Assembly: GCA_031280545.1 (NCBI GenBank)
Contig: JAITGP010000001.1
Coordinates: forward strand, 9,728-73,727
Length of the DNA: 64,000 nt
Source: Candidatus Peribacteria bacterium
Lineage (GTDB): Bacteria > Patescibacteria > JAEDAM01 > Absconditabacterales > Absconditicoccaceae
Direction of reading: 5' to 3'
Part shown: positions 21,413 to 30,113 of the stretch, piece by piece
Layout of the letters: the number at the start of each line of letters is the position of its first letter
How positions within the stretch are numbered: the first letter of the stretch is position 1
Notes under the pieces: generated by a model
Database searches by the model: none
What the model saw: only the letters and a program-made list of their open reading frames with translations
What the model was told of the DNA's origin: nothing
Program-made: the position numbers and the translations under genes

Positions 21413-21730
21413 ATGACTTTGAATATGCACGAAATCTCAACAATCTCTCTTCATTACTATGTTTGGTGAAATGATCCTGTTATTTATGACGATCAACTCA
21501 AAACAGCAGTATATTATAATGCAAAAGATGCTGAACGAAAGTCCGTTAATTATTATGTTGTAGTAGAACAGGCTGAGGAAATTACCGATGAGGCTGAAAT
21601 TAAGGAAATTTTTTCGTATACTCTTATGCAACAGTATAATGAGAGTCATTTATTGAATGATTGTCATGATTACTTTGATAAAATTAAAAAAAAAGGAAGT
21701 AGTGATCTTACAGAAACATTAAATGTTTAG
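21413..21730 (+). CDS. 105-aa acidic protein downstream of giant gene, candidate immunity/partner
   Basis: Family not recognised. ATG at 21413, 24 nt after the giant gene's stop, TGA 21467 (Gly), stop TAG. Sequence is acidic with a run of Glu (VVVEQAEEITDEAEIKEIF), an HYYVWGNDP start and a C-terminal helix; no signal peptide or membrane segment. Position immediately after a toxin-like giant gene and its small acidic character fit an immunity protein, but no family match supports it. Its 3' end overlaps, on the opposite strand, the remnant at 21708-21887. Confidence 0.6.
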
Positions 21731-21887
21731 GATTGTTTTCTATTTTCCCAACTACCTCTACACTTAAAATCTTCTTCACGCTAAACACTCTCATCTCTTG
21801 CATAGAGTGGCGGAACGCTTCAAGTCCCTCAAATTCTTTCCCTTGATATTCTCCATTATTGCTCTCTTCACGGCGACTCTTGTGCTT
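21708..21887 (-). pseudogene. Truncated WYL-domain tail (duplicate of helicase C-terminus)
   Basis: Sixty codons whose product reads KHKSRREESNNGEYQGKEF and continues into ...MRVFSVKKILSVEVVG, matching the end of the PIF1-WYL helicase at 23418. It has no start and a TAA directly upstream. The 101 bp from 21751 to 21851 are about 96% identical to 23425-23525. Confidence 0.75.
21751..21851. repeat. Left 101-bp direct repeat flanking AbiE pair
   Basis: Matches 23425-23525 in the same orientation with four mismatches. Together they bracket the 22018-23411 toxin-antitoxin genes. The rest of 21888-22017 is AT-rich with no gene seen. Confidence 0.85.
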
Positions 21888-22017
21888 TTATACTATTTTA
21901 TTTCTTATAATTATACTATTCTATGACTTGAAGAAATAAAACACCTAATTTTCTTGCATTTCTAAAAAAAAACCTTATTATATTTCTTGTAGTACTATTT
22001 ATTTATTACTTTAAGAA

Positions 22018-22638
22018 ATGAATTTACGTGAATTGGAAATAATTTCACAAAATATAGGAGGAGTTTTTTCTCTTCCCCAACTACAACTCTATGAGCCAAA
22101 GTTTTTATGTTCTAATCTCGTCCGTCGACATAAGCAAGGTTTCATTAAGCGTATCACAAGAGGACGATACATTCTCGCTTCCCAGCCAACAGATGAAATT
22201 GAGCTTTATCGTTGTTCCAATCAGATCTTTCAGCCCAGTTATATTAGTATGGAATCAGCTCTGAGGCACTATGATCTTATCCCTGAAGGAGTCTATCTTA
22301 CGACTGCTTGCACGACCAAGAAAACACAAACCTTATCCGGCGATGTAGGGACATTTTACTATTATCATCTCAAGCCTTCCCTCTTCCGAGGATATAGCCT
22401 TATTACCGATGAAAGAGCTAAAAGACAATATCTCTTAGCACAGGTAGAAAAAGCTGTCTGTGATTTCTTTTATCTCAAGCCTCATCTCAAAGAGCAGGAC
22501 TTCTCAGAACTCAGAATTGATACTGACCATCTACGAGAACTAACTACTCCAGAGAAACTGCAAACCTGTGCTGATACCTTCAAGGTATCCAGGCTTTCAA
22601 ACAGCATCAGGCTTTTTATTTCTTTTGCCACTTCCTAA
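22018..22638 (+). CDS. AbiEi-type antitoxin (type IV toxin-antitoxin)
   Basis: 206 aa. N-terminal winged-helix (LFSLPQ-like LPQLQLYEP, LVRRHKQGFIKRITRGRYIL) followed by the AbiEi core: PSYISMESALRHYDLIPEGVYLTT, a GTFYYYHLK strand, and VEKAVCDFFYLKP. In AbiE systems this protein binds the operon promoter and counteracts AbiEii. The stop overlaps the ATG of the next gene (TAATG), so translation is probably coupled. No in-frame UGA, unlike its neighbours. It lies inside a segment bracketed by 101-bp direct repeats, suggesting acquisition as a unit. Confidence 0.88.
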   Translation: MNLRELEIISQNIGGVFSLPQLQLYEPKFLCSNLVRRHKQGFIKRITRGRYILASQPTDEIELYRCSNQIFQPSYISMESALRHYDLIPEGVYLTTACTTKKTQTLSGDVGTFYYYHLKPSLFRGYSLITDERAKRQYLLAQVEKAVCDFFYLKPHLKEQDFSELRIDTDHLRELTTPEKLQTCADTFKVSRLSNSIRLFISFATS

Positions 22639-23411
22639 TGCTTCGTTTATCCGATATTATGTCCCAGTTTCCACCGAAATTACACACTTTTCCTAAAGCT
22701 ATTTTAAGAGAATATTTGCAATATAAAATGCTAGCAAGTATCTTTTCTCATTCCACTTCCGCGAAACTCTGCTTTATCTGAGGGACTTCCTTGAGAATTG
22801 GGTATGGTTCCCAGAGATTTTCCGAAGATTTAGATTTTGATAATTGGGGACTGACTCCAGAAGAATTTGAAGTGATCACTGAGAAAGTGAAACAAGACCT
22901 TCTAGGAGAAGGCTATGAAGTGGAAATTCGTCATATCTATAAGGGAGCCTTTCATTGTATTATTAAAATTCCCCAGCTCTTGTTTGATAATGAGTTGGCG
23001 AGTATGGCTACAGAGAAACTGACGATAAAAATTGATACCGTAGCACAAGGAATAGAGTATCAACCGGAAGTAAAAGTTTTACAACAATTTGGAATTATCT
23101 CTCCTTACAAAATTGCTGCCCAAAACGTCCTCCTAAGTATGAAACTTTCTGCCTTCTTTGAGAGAGTGAAGGGAAGGGATCTTTTTGATATTGTGTACTT
23201 ACTGAGTTTGTGAGCTCAACCAGATTGGAACGTGTGTGATCAGCTTTTTCACCTTACCAATGCAATGGAATTAAAGGAGAAAATAAAAATCAGACTAACC
23301 GAGATCGATTTTTCTGCTCTTCAACGTGACGTTCAGCCTTTTCTCTTCAATTCCAATGATCAATCTGTCGCCCTCTTTCCACAGGTTATTGAGCAAACTA
23401 TCTTTCTATAA
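22638..23411 (+). CDS. AbiEii-type nucleotidyltransferase toxin
   Basis: 257 aa. The nucleotidyltransferase signature FIGGTSLRI-x(n)-QRFSEDLDFD is present; the first Gly of GGT is UGA (about 22779) and the DxD supplies metal ligands. Further conserved parts: EKLTIKIDT and IAAQNVLLSMKLSAFFERVKGRDLFDIVYLL. A second UGA at 23211 joins the C-terminal helical domain (AQPDWNV...). AbiEii relatives transfer nucleotides to tRNA or other targets and arrest growth. ATG overlaps the antitoxin stop by one base. Confidence 0.88.
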
Positions 23412-23417
23412 TTCTCT

Positions 23418-25043
23418 CTATTCCACTACCTCTACACTTAAAATCTTCCTCACGCTAAACACTCTTATCTCTTGCATAGAGTGGCAGAATGCTTCAAGTC
23501 CCTCAAATTCTTTCCCTTGATATTCCATGGTTCCAACTTTCTTTGGGGTGATGATTCTTTTACTTTTTTGATCTTCAGATCTGAGATAGACTATTTCCAG
23601 GTTTTGTTTCTGCTTTATAGCTCTTTTTAAAAGGGTGGTAATATCCATAGTCTCTATTTCTTCTTTGTTTTGTTGATTTTGATATTGCGTGAAAAATTCT
23701 ACAATCTGCCAATCCAATAAAATATGATGCTTCTCCAAGGGAGCGATCAGCTTTAATCCTTTTAGACTTTTACATCTACTCAGGGCAACATAGGTCTGTC
23801 CATGGGCGAAGCTCCCTCACTTCAGATCGATGACTACTTTCTCAAACGTCTTCCCTTGCGATTTGTGGATGGTGCATGCTCGTGCAAGTTTGAGTGGCAT
23901 TTGTGTGAAAGAGCCAATGGTTTCTGCGTCCAATTTTCTTTTTTCAGGATTATAGGTATATTGGCTGACTCTTCGGGTGTAGGGAGAGACTTCTACTTCT
24001 TCTCCGCCGAAGATTTGCACAATGATTTGTCGTTTATTAGCTTTTTCTTTCTTCTTTTTTGGCTTTATTTGCACTTTATCAGTCTCCTTTCAATCAGAAA
24101 AAAGACCTTCTTCGGTTTTCTCAAATCTCACTACGGTCCCTAATGTCCCATTGACTCGTCTGCCAGTACTTTCATTTACGACAAACATTACTTGTGCTCA
24201 GATTTTTAGACGTAAATTCTCATCTGTAGGATAGGCACTTTCTTTCATAGCTCCACGAGCTTTTGCTTTAAAGTTCATGATTTTCCCTGTCAGTTTCCCT
24301 AGCATGATTTCGTTGATTTCGTTGACCTTATCATTTCTGCCTGCTAGATACATTTCTCCAGGTGCGATTTCTCGGTCTCCTTCGTCCACTACCTGCTCAT
24401 TGAGGAGGTTCAACATGGGGTCGGTCAGATTTTTTGTTCTAATCCCATTCAACAGCTTCAAAAAATTCTGATCCTTTTGGCGGTAGACCGTGTCCAATTC
24501 GTGGAAGGTGAATGAGAATTTTTCTTTTGTCACTACTTTACTCGAAAAAAAATAAGGACTGGCATATTGGTCTTCGAAAAATCTCTTTTCCGTGCTTGTT
24601 ACTACTGGTGGAAGCTGATATAAATCCCCGATCATAATCATTTGTTTTCCACCAAAGGGTTTCTTATTTTGGCAAACGGTTTGCATATAGAGATTCACAC
24701 AGTCAAATAAGTCTGCTCTCACCATAGAAATTTCATCAATTACGATTGCATCGAGCTCGGTGAATTTTGGGTCATCAATCATTCAGGTTGCAGCTTTTTT
24801 TACATTTTTTTCGGTGATGGTTGGCGGAATTTTGAAAAAAGAATGGATGGTACTTCCTTCAATATTCAAGGCAGCGACGCCTGTGGGAGCGAGGACTGCG
24901 ATATTTTTGGTGGTATTGGCGATAAAGGAGCGTAGGAGAGTGGATTTTCCCGTTCAAGCTTTCCCAGTGAGGAAGAGATTATCGTTGGTTTTCTCCATGA
25001 TATAGAGGGCTTGGAGAGCTTTTTCATCGAACGTAAGGGACAT
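23418..25043 (-). CDS. PIF1/RecD-like helicase with C-terminal WYL domain
   Basis: 541-aa superfamily 1B helicase. Walker A GKAGTGKST near residue 32 uses UGA for its central Gly; then VLAPTGVAA, DEISMV (Walker B), GDLYQLPPV, TIHKSQGKTF and YVALSRCKSLKGL (motif VI) in the usual order. Five in-frame UGAs; the one at 23817 links motif V to motif VI. The last about 75 residues (LLKRAIKQKQNLEIVYL...GLEAFCHSMQEIRVFSVRKI) are a WYL-type ligand-sensing domain. The 3' end is duplicated at 21751. Likely acts on replication forks or DNA recombination intermediates; the WYL part may bind nucleic acid or a nucleotide. Confidence 0.88.
23425..23525. repeat. Right 101-bp direct repeat flanking AbiE pair
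   Basis: Part of the helicase 3' coding region; partner of 21751-21851. Confidence 0.85.
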
Positions 25044-25205
25044 AGCAAAAAGGGAGAGAAATAAAGTACCTTGTTTATATTCTTTTTCTTTGTTATTTCA
25101 ATAGATTTTTGACACTTTGTGGAGATTCAGGATTTTGAGGCGGTGAAAGTTGCTTTTTTGTCGAGAAATAGCTAAAGAGAGTTTTATTTTTTGTCGTAAA
25201 AAATC

Positions 25206-25925
25206 ATGTGGCGTAGCATTTGTTTGGTGGGAGTCTGTTTTCTCTTGACTGGATGTGGGAATAGGGATGTTTCCTCTTCTGGTGATTCTTCTGTTTTGTC
25301 CGAAATGAACCTTGTTCCTATCTCTGAAGTTGTGAATCTAGAGAAAAATGTGGAAGAAAAAATAGATTATGCTGATCTTTCAGATGATGATTTGCAGAAA
25401 TTTGTTTCGGTGGGTCAGCCTTTTAAAAATCTTTCTTATGAGCCCCCTGATTTAGTTCCTTTGGTTTCGACTAAGTCTCTAACTATTCAAGGAACTCGCA
25501 GTTTGAGGCAGGAGGCGAGTGAACAATTGAGTCAGCTTTCTTTAGCTTTTTATGAAGTGTTTAAAAAACCTCTGGTGGTAATGAGTGCCTATAGGAGTTA
25601 TATGTATCAGAAAAATCAGATTGCAGAAAACTGTAAGCAGAGTGGGTACTGTGCGAGAGAAGGAGAGTCAGAACATCAATTGGGATTAGTGGTGGATTTG
25701 TGGGAGGCGAGTAATGAGGAAAAATTTTTAGCGAAGTATCAAGCTGAATATGATTGGTTAGTGGAGAATGCATGGAACTGGGGATTCCATCAAAGTTATC
25801 AAAAAGGGAAATTGGTGGATGGGTACGCGGTAGAGCCTCGACATTGGAGGTATTTGGGTAGTAAGTTAGCCAAGGAATTATGGGAAAAGGGGATGACGTT
25901 TTCTGAATTTATTAGTGCTTCATAA
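25206..25925 (+). CDS. VanY/LdcB-like D-Ala-D-Ala carboxypeptidase lipoprotein
   Basis: 239 aa. N-terminal lipobox CFLLTGC, so probably a lipoprotein processed by LspA. Residues about 95-235 form a peptidase M15B domain: SAYRSYMYQ, SEHQLGLVVDLW (first His and Asp zinc ligands) and VEPRHWRYLG (last His). The domain trims the stem peptide of peptidoglycan at the outer face of the membrane. No in-frame UGA. It overlaps the malic enzyme gene tail to tail by 14 bp. Confidence 0.9.
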   Translation: MWRSICLVGVCFLLTGCGNRDVSSSGDSSVLSEMNLVPISEVVNLEKNVEEKIDYADLSDDDLQKFVSVGQPFKNLSYEPPDLVPLVSTKSLTIQGTRSLRQEASEQLSQLSLAFYEVFKKPLVVMSAYRSYMYQKNQIAENCKQSGYCAREGESEHQLGLVVDLWEASNEEKFLAKYQAEYDWLVENAWNWGFHQSYQKGKLVDGYAVEPRHWRYLGSKLAKELWEKGMTFSEFISAS

Positions 25926-27114
25926 CTGCCTCGGCGATAACTTTTGCTACACCTTTATCTAACGCAGACGGCAAAATATGGTCCACATTAGGGCTCTGAA
26001 TGTAGCTCGCCAATGCTTCAGCTGCGGCGACTTTATGGGCATCAGTAATTTGTGGCAATCTTGCATCTAATGCACCTCTGAAGATTCCTGGGAAAGCCAA
26101 GACATTATTCACCTGATTAGGGAAATCTGAACGTCCCGTAGCGATGATAAATGCCCCCGCGGATTTCGCTTCGTCAGGCATAATTTCGGGAGTAGGATTG
26201 GCAAGAGCAAAGATAATAGGATCGGTAGCCATGCTATGAATATCCTCAGCTTTCAAAAGGTTTCCCTTGCTGACACCGATAAAAATATCTGCTCCTTGAA
26301 GAGCGTCTTGCAAAGTTCCCGCGACATCGTGAAGATTGAACGGTAAGACCTCTTTTTTGAAAGGATTTAAGTCTGACCTTTGAGACGAGATTACACCTTT
26401 GGAGTCGGTAAAAATGATATTCGTCGCTCCTGCTTGATGAAGGAGTTTTCCGATGGCGATCGCTGCTGCTCCCGCACCGGAAATCACGATTTTCTGTTTT
26501 GATCGGATAGGGGTATTTTTTGATCGGATAGGGGCAAGCCCTATCCCTACGGTATTTTGTGATGTTTGTTTTTCTTGTCTTAATTTTAGTGCATTAATCA
26601 ATCCTGCGAGGACGACAATCGCTGTCCCGTGTTGGTCGTCGTGAAATACGGGGATATTCAGCCTTTTTTTGAGTTCGGTTTCGATGTAAAAACAGTTAGG
26701 AGCAGAAATATCTTCCAAATTAATTCCTCCAAAAGTTGGAGCAATGGCTTCCACGGCTTTGATGACTTCGTCGGGGTCTTGGGTGGAAAGTACGATCGGT
26801 ATCGCGTCCACATCGCCGAATTCTTTGAAGAGGATTGCTTTTCCTTCCATTACGGGAAGTCCGGCGAGCCCTCCGATATTTCCCAGTCCGAGCACGGCAC
26901 TTCCGTCGCTGACGATGGCGATGGTATTGGATTTTCGGGTGAGGTCATAGACGGAAGCTGGGTTTTTCTCTATTTCCAAGCAGGGTGCAGCTACGCCAGG
27001 TGAGTAAAAGGTGGATAAGTCCTCCGCGGTTGTGAGAGGGACTTTTGAGTGAGTTTCGAGTTTCCCTTTGTATTGAAGGTGTGCTTGTAAAGCGAGTTGT
27101 CCGTAGTCAGTCAT
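25912..27114 (-). CDS. NAD(P)-dependent malic enzyme
   Basis: 400 aa; oxidative decarboxylation of malate to pyruvate, giving NAD(P)H. Signatures: STFYSPGVAAPCLEI, SDGSAVLGLGNIGGLAGLPVMEGK, DDQHGTAIVVLAGL, a VISGAGAAAIA dinucleotide-binding loop and FALANPTPEI. Residues about 187-205 (GIGLAPIRSKNTPIRSK) are an extra segment encoded by a GC-rich palindromic repeat (26501-26556), absent from ordinary malic enzymes, between the catalytic and NAD-binding regions. No in-frame UGA. One of the few central-metabolism enzymes in the window. Confidence 0.93.
   Translation of the reverse strand: MTDYGQLALQAHLQYKGKLETHSKVPLTTAEDLSTFYSPGVAAPCLEIEKNPASVYDLTRKSNTIAIVSDGSAVLGLGNIGGLAGLPVMEGKAILFKEFGDVDAIPIVLSTQDPDEVIKAVEAIAPTFGGINLEDISAPNCFYIETELKKRLNIPVFHDDQHGTAIVVLAGLINALKLRQEKQTSQNTVGIGLAPIRSKNTPIRSKQKIVISGAGAAAIAIGKLLHQAGATNIIFTDSKGVISSQRSDLNPFKKEVLPFNLHDVAGTLQDALQGADIFIGVSKGNLLKAEDIHSMATDPIIFALANPTPEIMPDEAKSAGAFIIATGRSDFPNQVNNVLAFPGIFRGALDARLPQITDAHKVAAAEALASYIQSPNVDHILPSALDKGVAKVIAEAVMKH
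26501..26556. repeat. Palindromic repeat inside malic enzyme gene
   Basis: Contains two copies of TGATCGGATAGGGG and the palindrome ATAGGGGCAAGCCCTAT followed by CCCTACGG, resembling the intergenic family at 3770 and 42858. Inserted in frame. Confidence 0.65.
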
Positions 27115-27227
27115 TCAGATTTTTATAGGATAAATTTTTGGTACTAAGCTAATATATTAGTGTGTTGGTTTTTTGGGATTTTTCAAGAGGAATTAGAAAA
27201 AGAAAATCTGCAGCATTGGAGATTACC

Positions 27228-27317
27228 ATGACTTTAAAGTTTCAAGGAGTGATGATAGTCTGTTTCACAAGTTTTTCTTTTACTCTGGCAAATGCAGAAC
27301 AGAGGATAAATTGATAA
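27228..27317 (+). CDS. Possible 29-aa secreted peptide or gene remnant
   Basis: ATG followed by a signal-peptide-like sequence (VMIVCFTSFSFTLANA, AxA cleavage site) and a TGA-TAA end. The frame stays open for about 48 codons after the TAA (KEDKNKADFSFW), so this may be a secreted protein broken by one stop. The rest of the 349-bp gap holds only the CDF terminator. Confidence 0.25.
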
Positions 27318-27430
27318 GGAGAAAGCATAGCTAAAGAAGATAAAAATAAAGCTGATTTTTCTTTTTGGAGTATAAATAATGTTACCTTAATATCAATCTT
27401 TAATCGTTGTGTGAAAATGCAGGATATGCA

Positions 27431-27456
27431 AAAAGGTGAGAATCCCCACCTTTTAG
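27431..27456 (-). terminator. Intrinsic terminator of CDF transporter gene
   Basis: AAAAGGTG pairs with CCACCTTTT around a short loop; T-rich on the minus strand. Confidence 0.7.
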
Positions 27457-27463
27457 AAAAGTT

Positions 27464-28408
27464 TTAGCTGATTTCTCCTACTGGCTCTATACACGTACTT
27501 ACGTGTATGGTGTCGTCTTTCCAGAGGCTTTTAATCTCTTGTTTCATCTCATAGATGATATTGGTGATATCTTCTGTATAGAGGCCTCTTTGAATTACTA
27601 CGTCTACTTCAATCAAAACACATTCTTCCCCGAGAGCTACAGTTTTAATTCTGTATTGATTTACAGAAGGCCTTAATTCAAGAATGTTTCTAATTCCTTG
27701 AACTTTCTTTTCTGGTAGAGCTTCTCCGATAATTAGTGAAGCAATTTCTTTTCCCAAGATAAAGGCAGCTACAATCAAGAGCACTCCAATAGCGGCACCA
27801 CTGATCGCATCCCATAGGGGGTTGTCTGTGATCAGGGTAAGTACTACACCGATTAATGCCAATCCAAGTCCCAAGAGTGCCGTTAAGTCTTCTGTGATAA
27901 TTACGATCAGAGAAGAGTTTCTCGTTTCTTTGTAGAACTTGATCAAGCTTTGAGATACTCCGTTTTTTTCTTGCTCTTCTTTTACTTCTTTAAAGGCTGT
28001 CCATAGTGAGAATGATTCAATGATAATTGATATCACTAGTATGCCCGCTGCCCACAAAAGTACGTTCATGTTGAGGAGATGTTCTCCTGTGTTATTCAGA
28101 ATATGGAAGATTTTTTCAATCGCTTCCATGAGTGAATAAGCACCTCCGACAAAGAACAATAATGCTGCCACACAGAATGAGGCAAAGAACGTCGCTCTTG
28201 CATATCCGAATTGGTGTTTGGCATCAGGTTTCTTTCTCCCTTGTTTTTTTCCCCACAGTAGGACAATCTGATTTCCACTGTCAGCTCCTGAATGAATCGC
28301 CTCAGAAACTAATGAAGCAGATCCAGAAAAGGCTGCTGCAAAAGCTTTTATTACAGTGATTGCGATGTTGCCTGCTAAGGCAACAATAATTGATTTGTTT
28401 TTTTTCAT
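27464..28408 (-). CDS. Cation diffusion facilitator (CDF) transporter
   Basis: 314-aa inner-membrane divalent cation exporter. Six hydrophobic segments; TMS2 carries SGADSGNQIVLLWG with the metal-site Asp, and TMS5 holds NPLWDAISGAAIGVLL with the second Asp (DAxxS). HQFGYARATFF matches the loop after TMS2. The C-terminal cytoplasmic domain (about 220-314) has the expected alpha-beta fold with VSTCIEPVG end. No in-frame UGA. Substrate could be Zn, Mn or Fe; not decidable here. Divergent from the gene at 28551. Confidence 0.9.
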   Translation of the reverse strand: MKKNKSIIVALAGNIAITVIKAFAAAFSGSASLVSEAIHSGADSGNQIVLLWGKKQGRKKPDAKHQFGYARATFFASFCVAALLFFVGGAYSLMEAIEKIFHILNNTGEHLLNMNVLLWAAGILVISIIIESFSLWTAFKEVKEEQEKNGVSQSLIKFYKETRNSSLIVIITEDLTALLGLGLALIGVVLTLITDNPLWDAISGAAIGVLLIVAAFILGKEIASLIIGEALPEKKVQGIRNILELRPSVNQYRIKTVALGEECVLIEVDVVIQRGLYTEDITNIIYEMKQEIKSLWKDDTIHVSTCIEPVGEIS

Positions 28409-28478
28409 TTCTTTAAAATTTTATTTATATTTTTAACTATTGTAATTAATAACTAACTAAAGTCAAGTCTATTTATTC

Positions 28479-28506
28479 TTGACTTTTAATATCATATGTA
28501 TAGTAT
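28479..28506 (+). promoter_or_regulatory. Promoter for 28551 gene
   Basis: TTGACT (28479), 16-bp spacer, TAGTAT (28501), 45 bp before the ATG. Confidence 0.65.
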
Positions 28507-28550
28507 CTAGCTATAAAACAAATAGTAATAATCTTTAAAAAATAAAAGGT

Positions 28551-29033
28551 ATGGAAAAACAATTGGATGTAAAATTAAATGAGAAATTTGATCGTAAAGA
28601 ATTGTGGGAAGTGGTTAAAAAAGAATTCCCCGAATTCATAGTAACGGAGAACATAGAAAATGCTTTTGCTGGATACCTCCCACGTAAATCATTGCCTACA
28701 ATGCGATTGGAGATCCTATTCCAATATGAGGAAAAAGGGAATGCACCTACTTTTTATAAGCTCGGCTCTTGGGTAAAAGTAAAAATTGACGCTTCTCCTA
28801 TTGGGAAGTACCAATCTATTTATTCTGTAATGGAGAAATTTATCTCCTATCTTCAATTAATGAATAATCTTGAAGTTATTTCTAACAAAGATGGACACGA
28901 AACTGGCGTTATTTATAGCAAATTACTATCAGAGAAAGATGTACTCCCATCTTTGAAAGGCTGCTTTCTTAATGATTGGGATTCTGCTTTGAAAGTTATG
29001 CGATCTTGGAAAGACTCTGAAGATAGTATTTAA
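28551..29033 (+). CDS. Hypothetical soluble protein, 160 aa
   Basis: Family not recognised. Mixed alpha/beta, no signal peptide or membrane segment, no in-frame UGA. Notable stretches: KELWEVVKKEFPEFIVTENIENAFAG with a low-complexity centre, and a C-terminal SALKVMRSWKDSEDSI. It has its own promoter (28479) and a long terminator hairpin (29048), so it is monocistronic. Confidence 0.65.
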   Translation: MEKQLDVKLNEKFDRKELWEVVKKEFPEFIVTENIENAFAGYLPRKSLPTMRLEILFQYEEKGNAPTFYKLGSWVKVKIDASPIGKYQSIYSVMEKFISYLQLMNNLEVISNKDGHETGVIYSKLLSEKDVLPSLKGCFLNDWDSALKVMRSWKDSEDSI

Positions 29034-29047
29034 ACTCCTTTCTTATT

Positions 29048-29102
29048 AAAAAAGTCTTACTTATCTTTCCGTCTTCGGATTAAGATGGTGAGGCTTTCTT
29101 TT
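29048..29102 (+). terminator. Long terminator hairpin
   Basis: AAAGTCTTAC pairs with GTGAGGCTTT through wobble pairs, with TTATCTT/AAGAT inside and T residues after. Confidence 0.6.
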
Positions 29103-29114
29103 GATTCAGATTTT

Positions 29115-29726
29115 TTATTTTGTGCAAATCAGTAAATCTCCGTTGTGGTCAGTTTTATCGTATAAGGGATAGATTTCTGTTTGAAAAAAAGCTTGAACAG
29201 CTTCTTGTTCTAATTCCTCCGTAGTACGTCTAAATTGTTTGATTTTGAAGTCTCTATTTTTTGCGGTCCACTCAAATTCTCTCCTCTGAAAAAAATGTCA
29301 GATAAACAGTTTCCCTTCTGGTCTTAAGATACGATAGGCCTCAGCAAAAAAGTTGCTAATGTTTTCTATATGTTCGGTAGTGAAAAAGCTGATCGCAATA
29401 TCAAAGGAGTCGTCCTTTATAGGCAGTTTTTCTTCTAAATTTGCTACGAGAGGTTTTGCTCCTTTGGGGTGGTGGGATAGCATTTCTTTGGAGATATCGA
29501 GAGCAATATACTTTTCGTGGGGGATGTTCCTCAATTGATAAAACATCCTCCCATCTCCTGCTCCCAGATCGATGATATCGAAAATTGGCTTCCTAGGTAA
29601 AAAACGGAGAAAGTTGAGATTATAAAAAGAATTGAGATGTTTGTGATGTTGTCCGTATTGGTCGGCAACGGTATCGTATCAGGTTTTGGGGTCTAAAATT
29701 TCTGTATGTTTGCTATCATAGGTCAT
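29115..29726 (-). CDS. Class I SAM-dependent methyltransferase
   Basis: 203 aa. Motif I IIDLGAGDGRM (about 52-62), motif II LDIS, post-II NLEEKLPIKDDSFDIAISFFTTEHIENI and a YRILRPEGKLFI strand, the classic UbiE/Methyltransf_11 order. Two UGAs (one near residue 16, one at 29298) are Gly; the second joins the C-terminal strands. Substrate unknown. Last gene of a minus-strand cluster with TfoX_C, GT8 and coiled-coil genes. Confidence 0.85.
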
Positions 29727-29777
29727 TATAGAAGATTTCGGAAAATTGTAAAAGATTTCAGATGATTGTAGTTGATT

Positions 29778-30062
29778 TTAACAGCCATTTCGGCTGGTAT
29801 TTCGTTTTTCTGTTGGATATCTCTTTTCAAATTCTTTTGCAGAAGTTTTGTGGAGAGTGTTCCATTTTACGTCTTGTGAAGCTCCTACAATAGAAGCGAG
29901 AGCACAGCGACAAAGAGTCGGGTCAACCTTCTTTTTTAGTTGGTAAAAGATTTCGTAGGGATCTTTGGCAAGAAATTCTTCTGGGGTGGTAATTCAGATT
30001 TTTATGAGGTTGTCAGCGATGACAGGTCAAATGTTGGAGAGTTTGGTAAGAGGGGATTTCAT
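29778..30062 (-). CDS. TfoX C-terminal-domain protein (helix-hairpin-helix)
   Basis: 94 aa, missed by standard-code gene finding because of two UGAs. The start SPLTKLSNIGPVIADNLIKIGI fits the TfoX_C/HhH pattern LPNIGPxxAxxLxxxGI, with both UGAs on conserved Gly. Then TPEEFLAKDPYEIFYQLK, a CRCALASIVGA segment and VKWNTLHKT. In proteobacteria full-length TfoX/Sxy regulates competence; isolated C-terminal domains are widespread and probably DNA-binding. Function here is an inference. Confidence 0.8.
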
Positions 30063-30113
30063 GGGGAGAATGGAGGTAAATTTTGAGGCATTTTAACTGC
30101 AAAGCCATCAAAG

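Noticed and set aside
24022..24234. Plus-strand ORFs across the helicase
   Set aside because: Antisense of well-supported helicase motifs.
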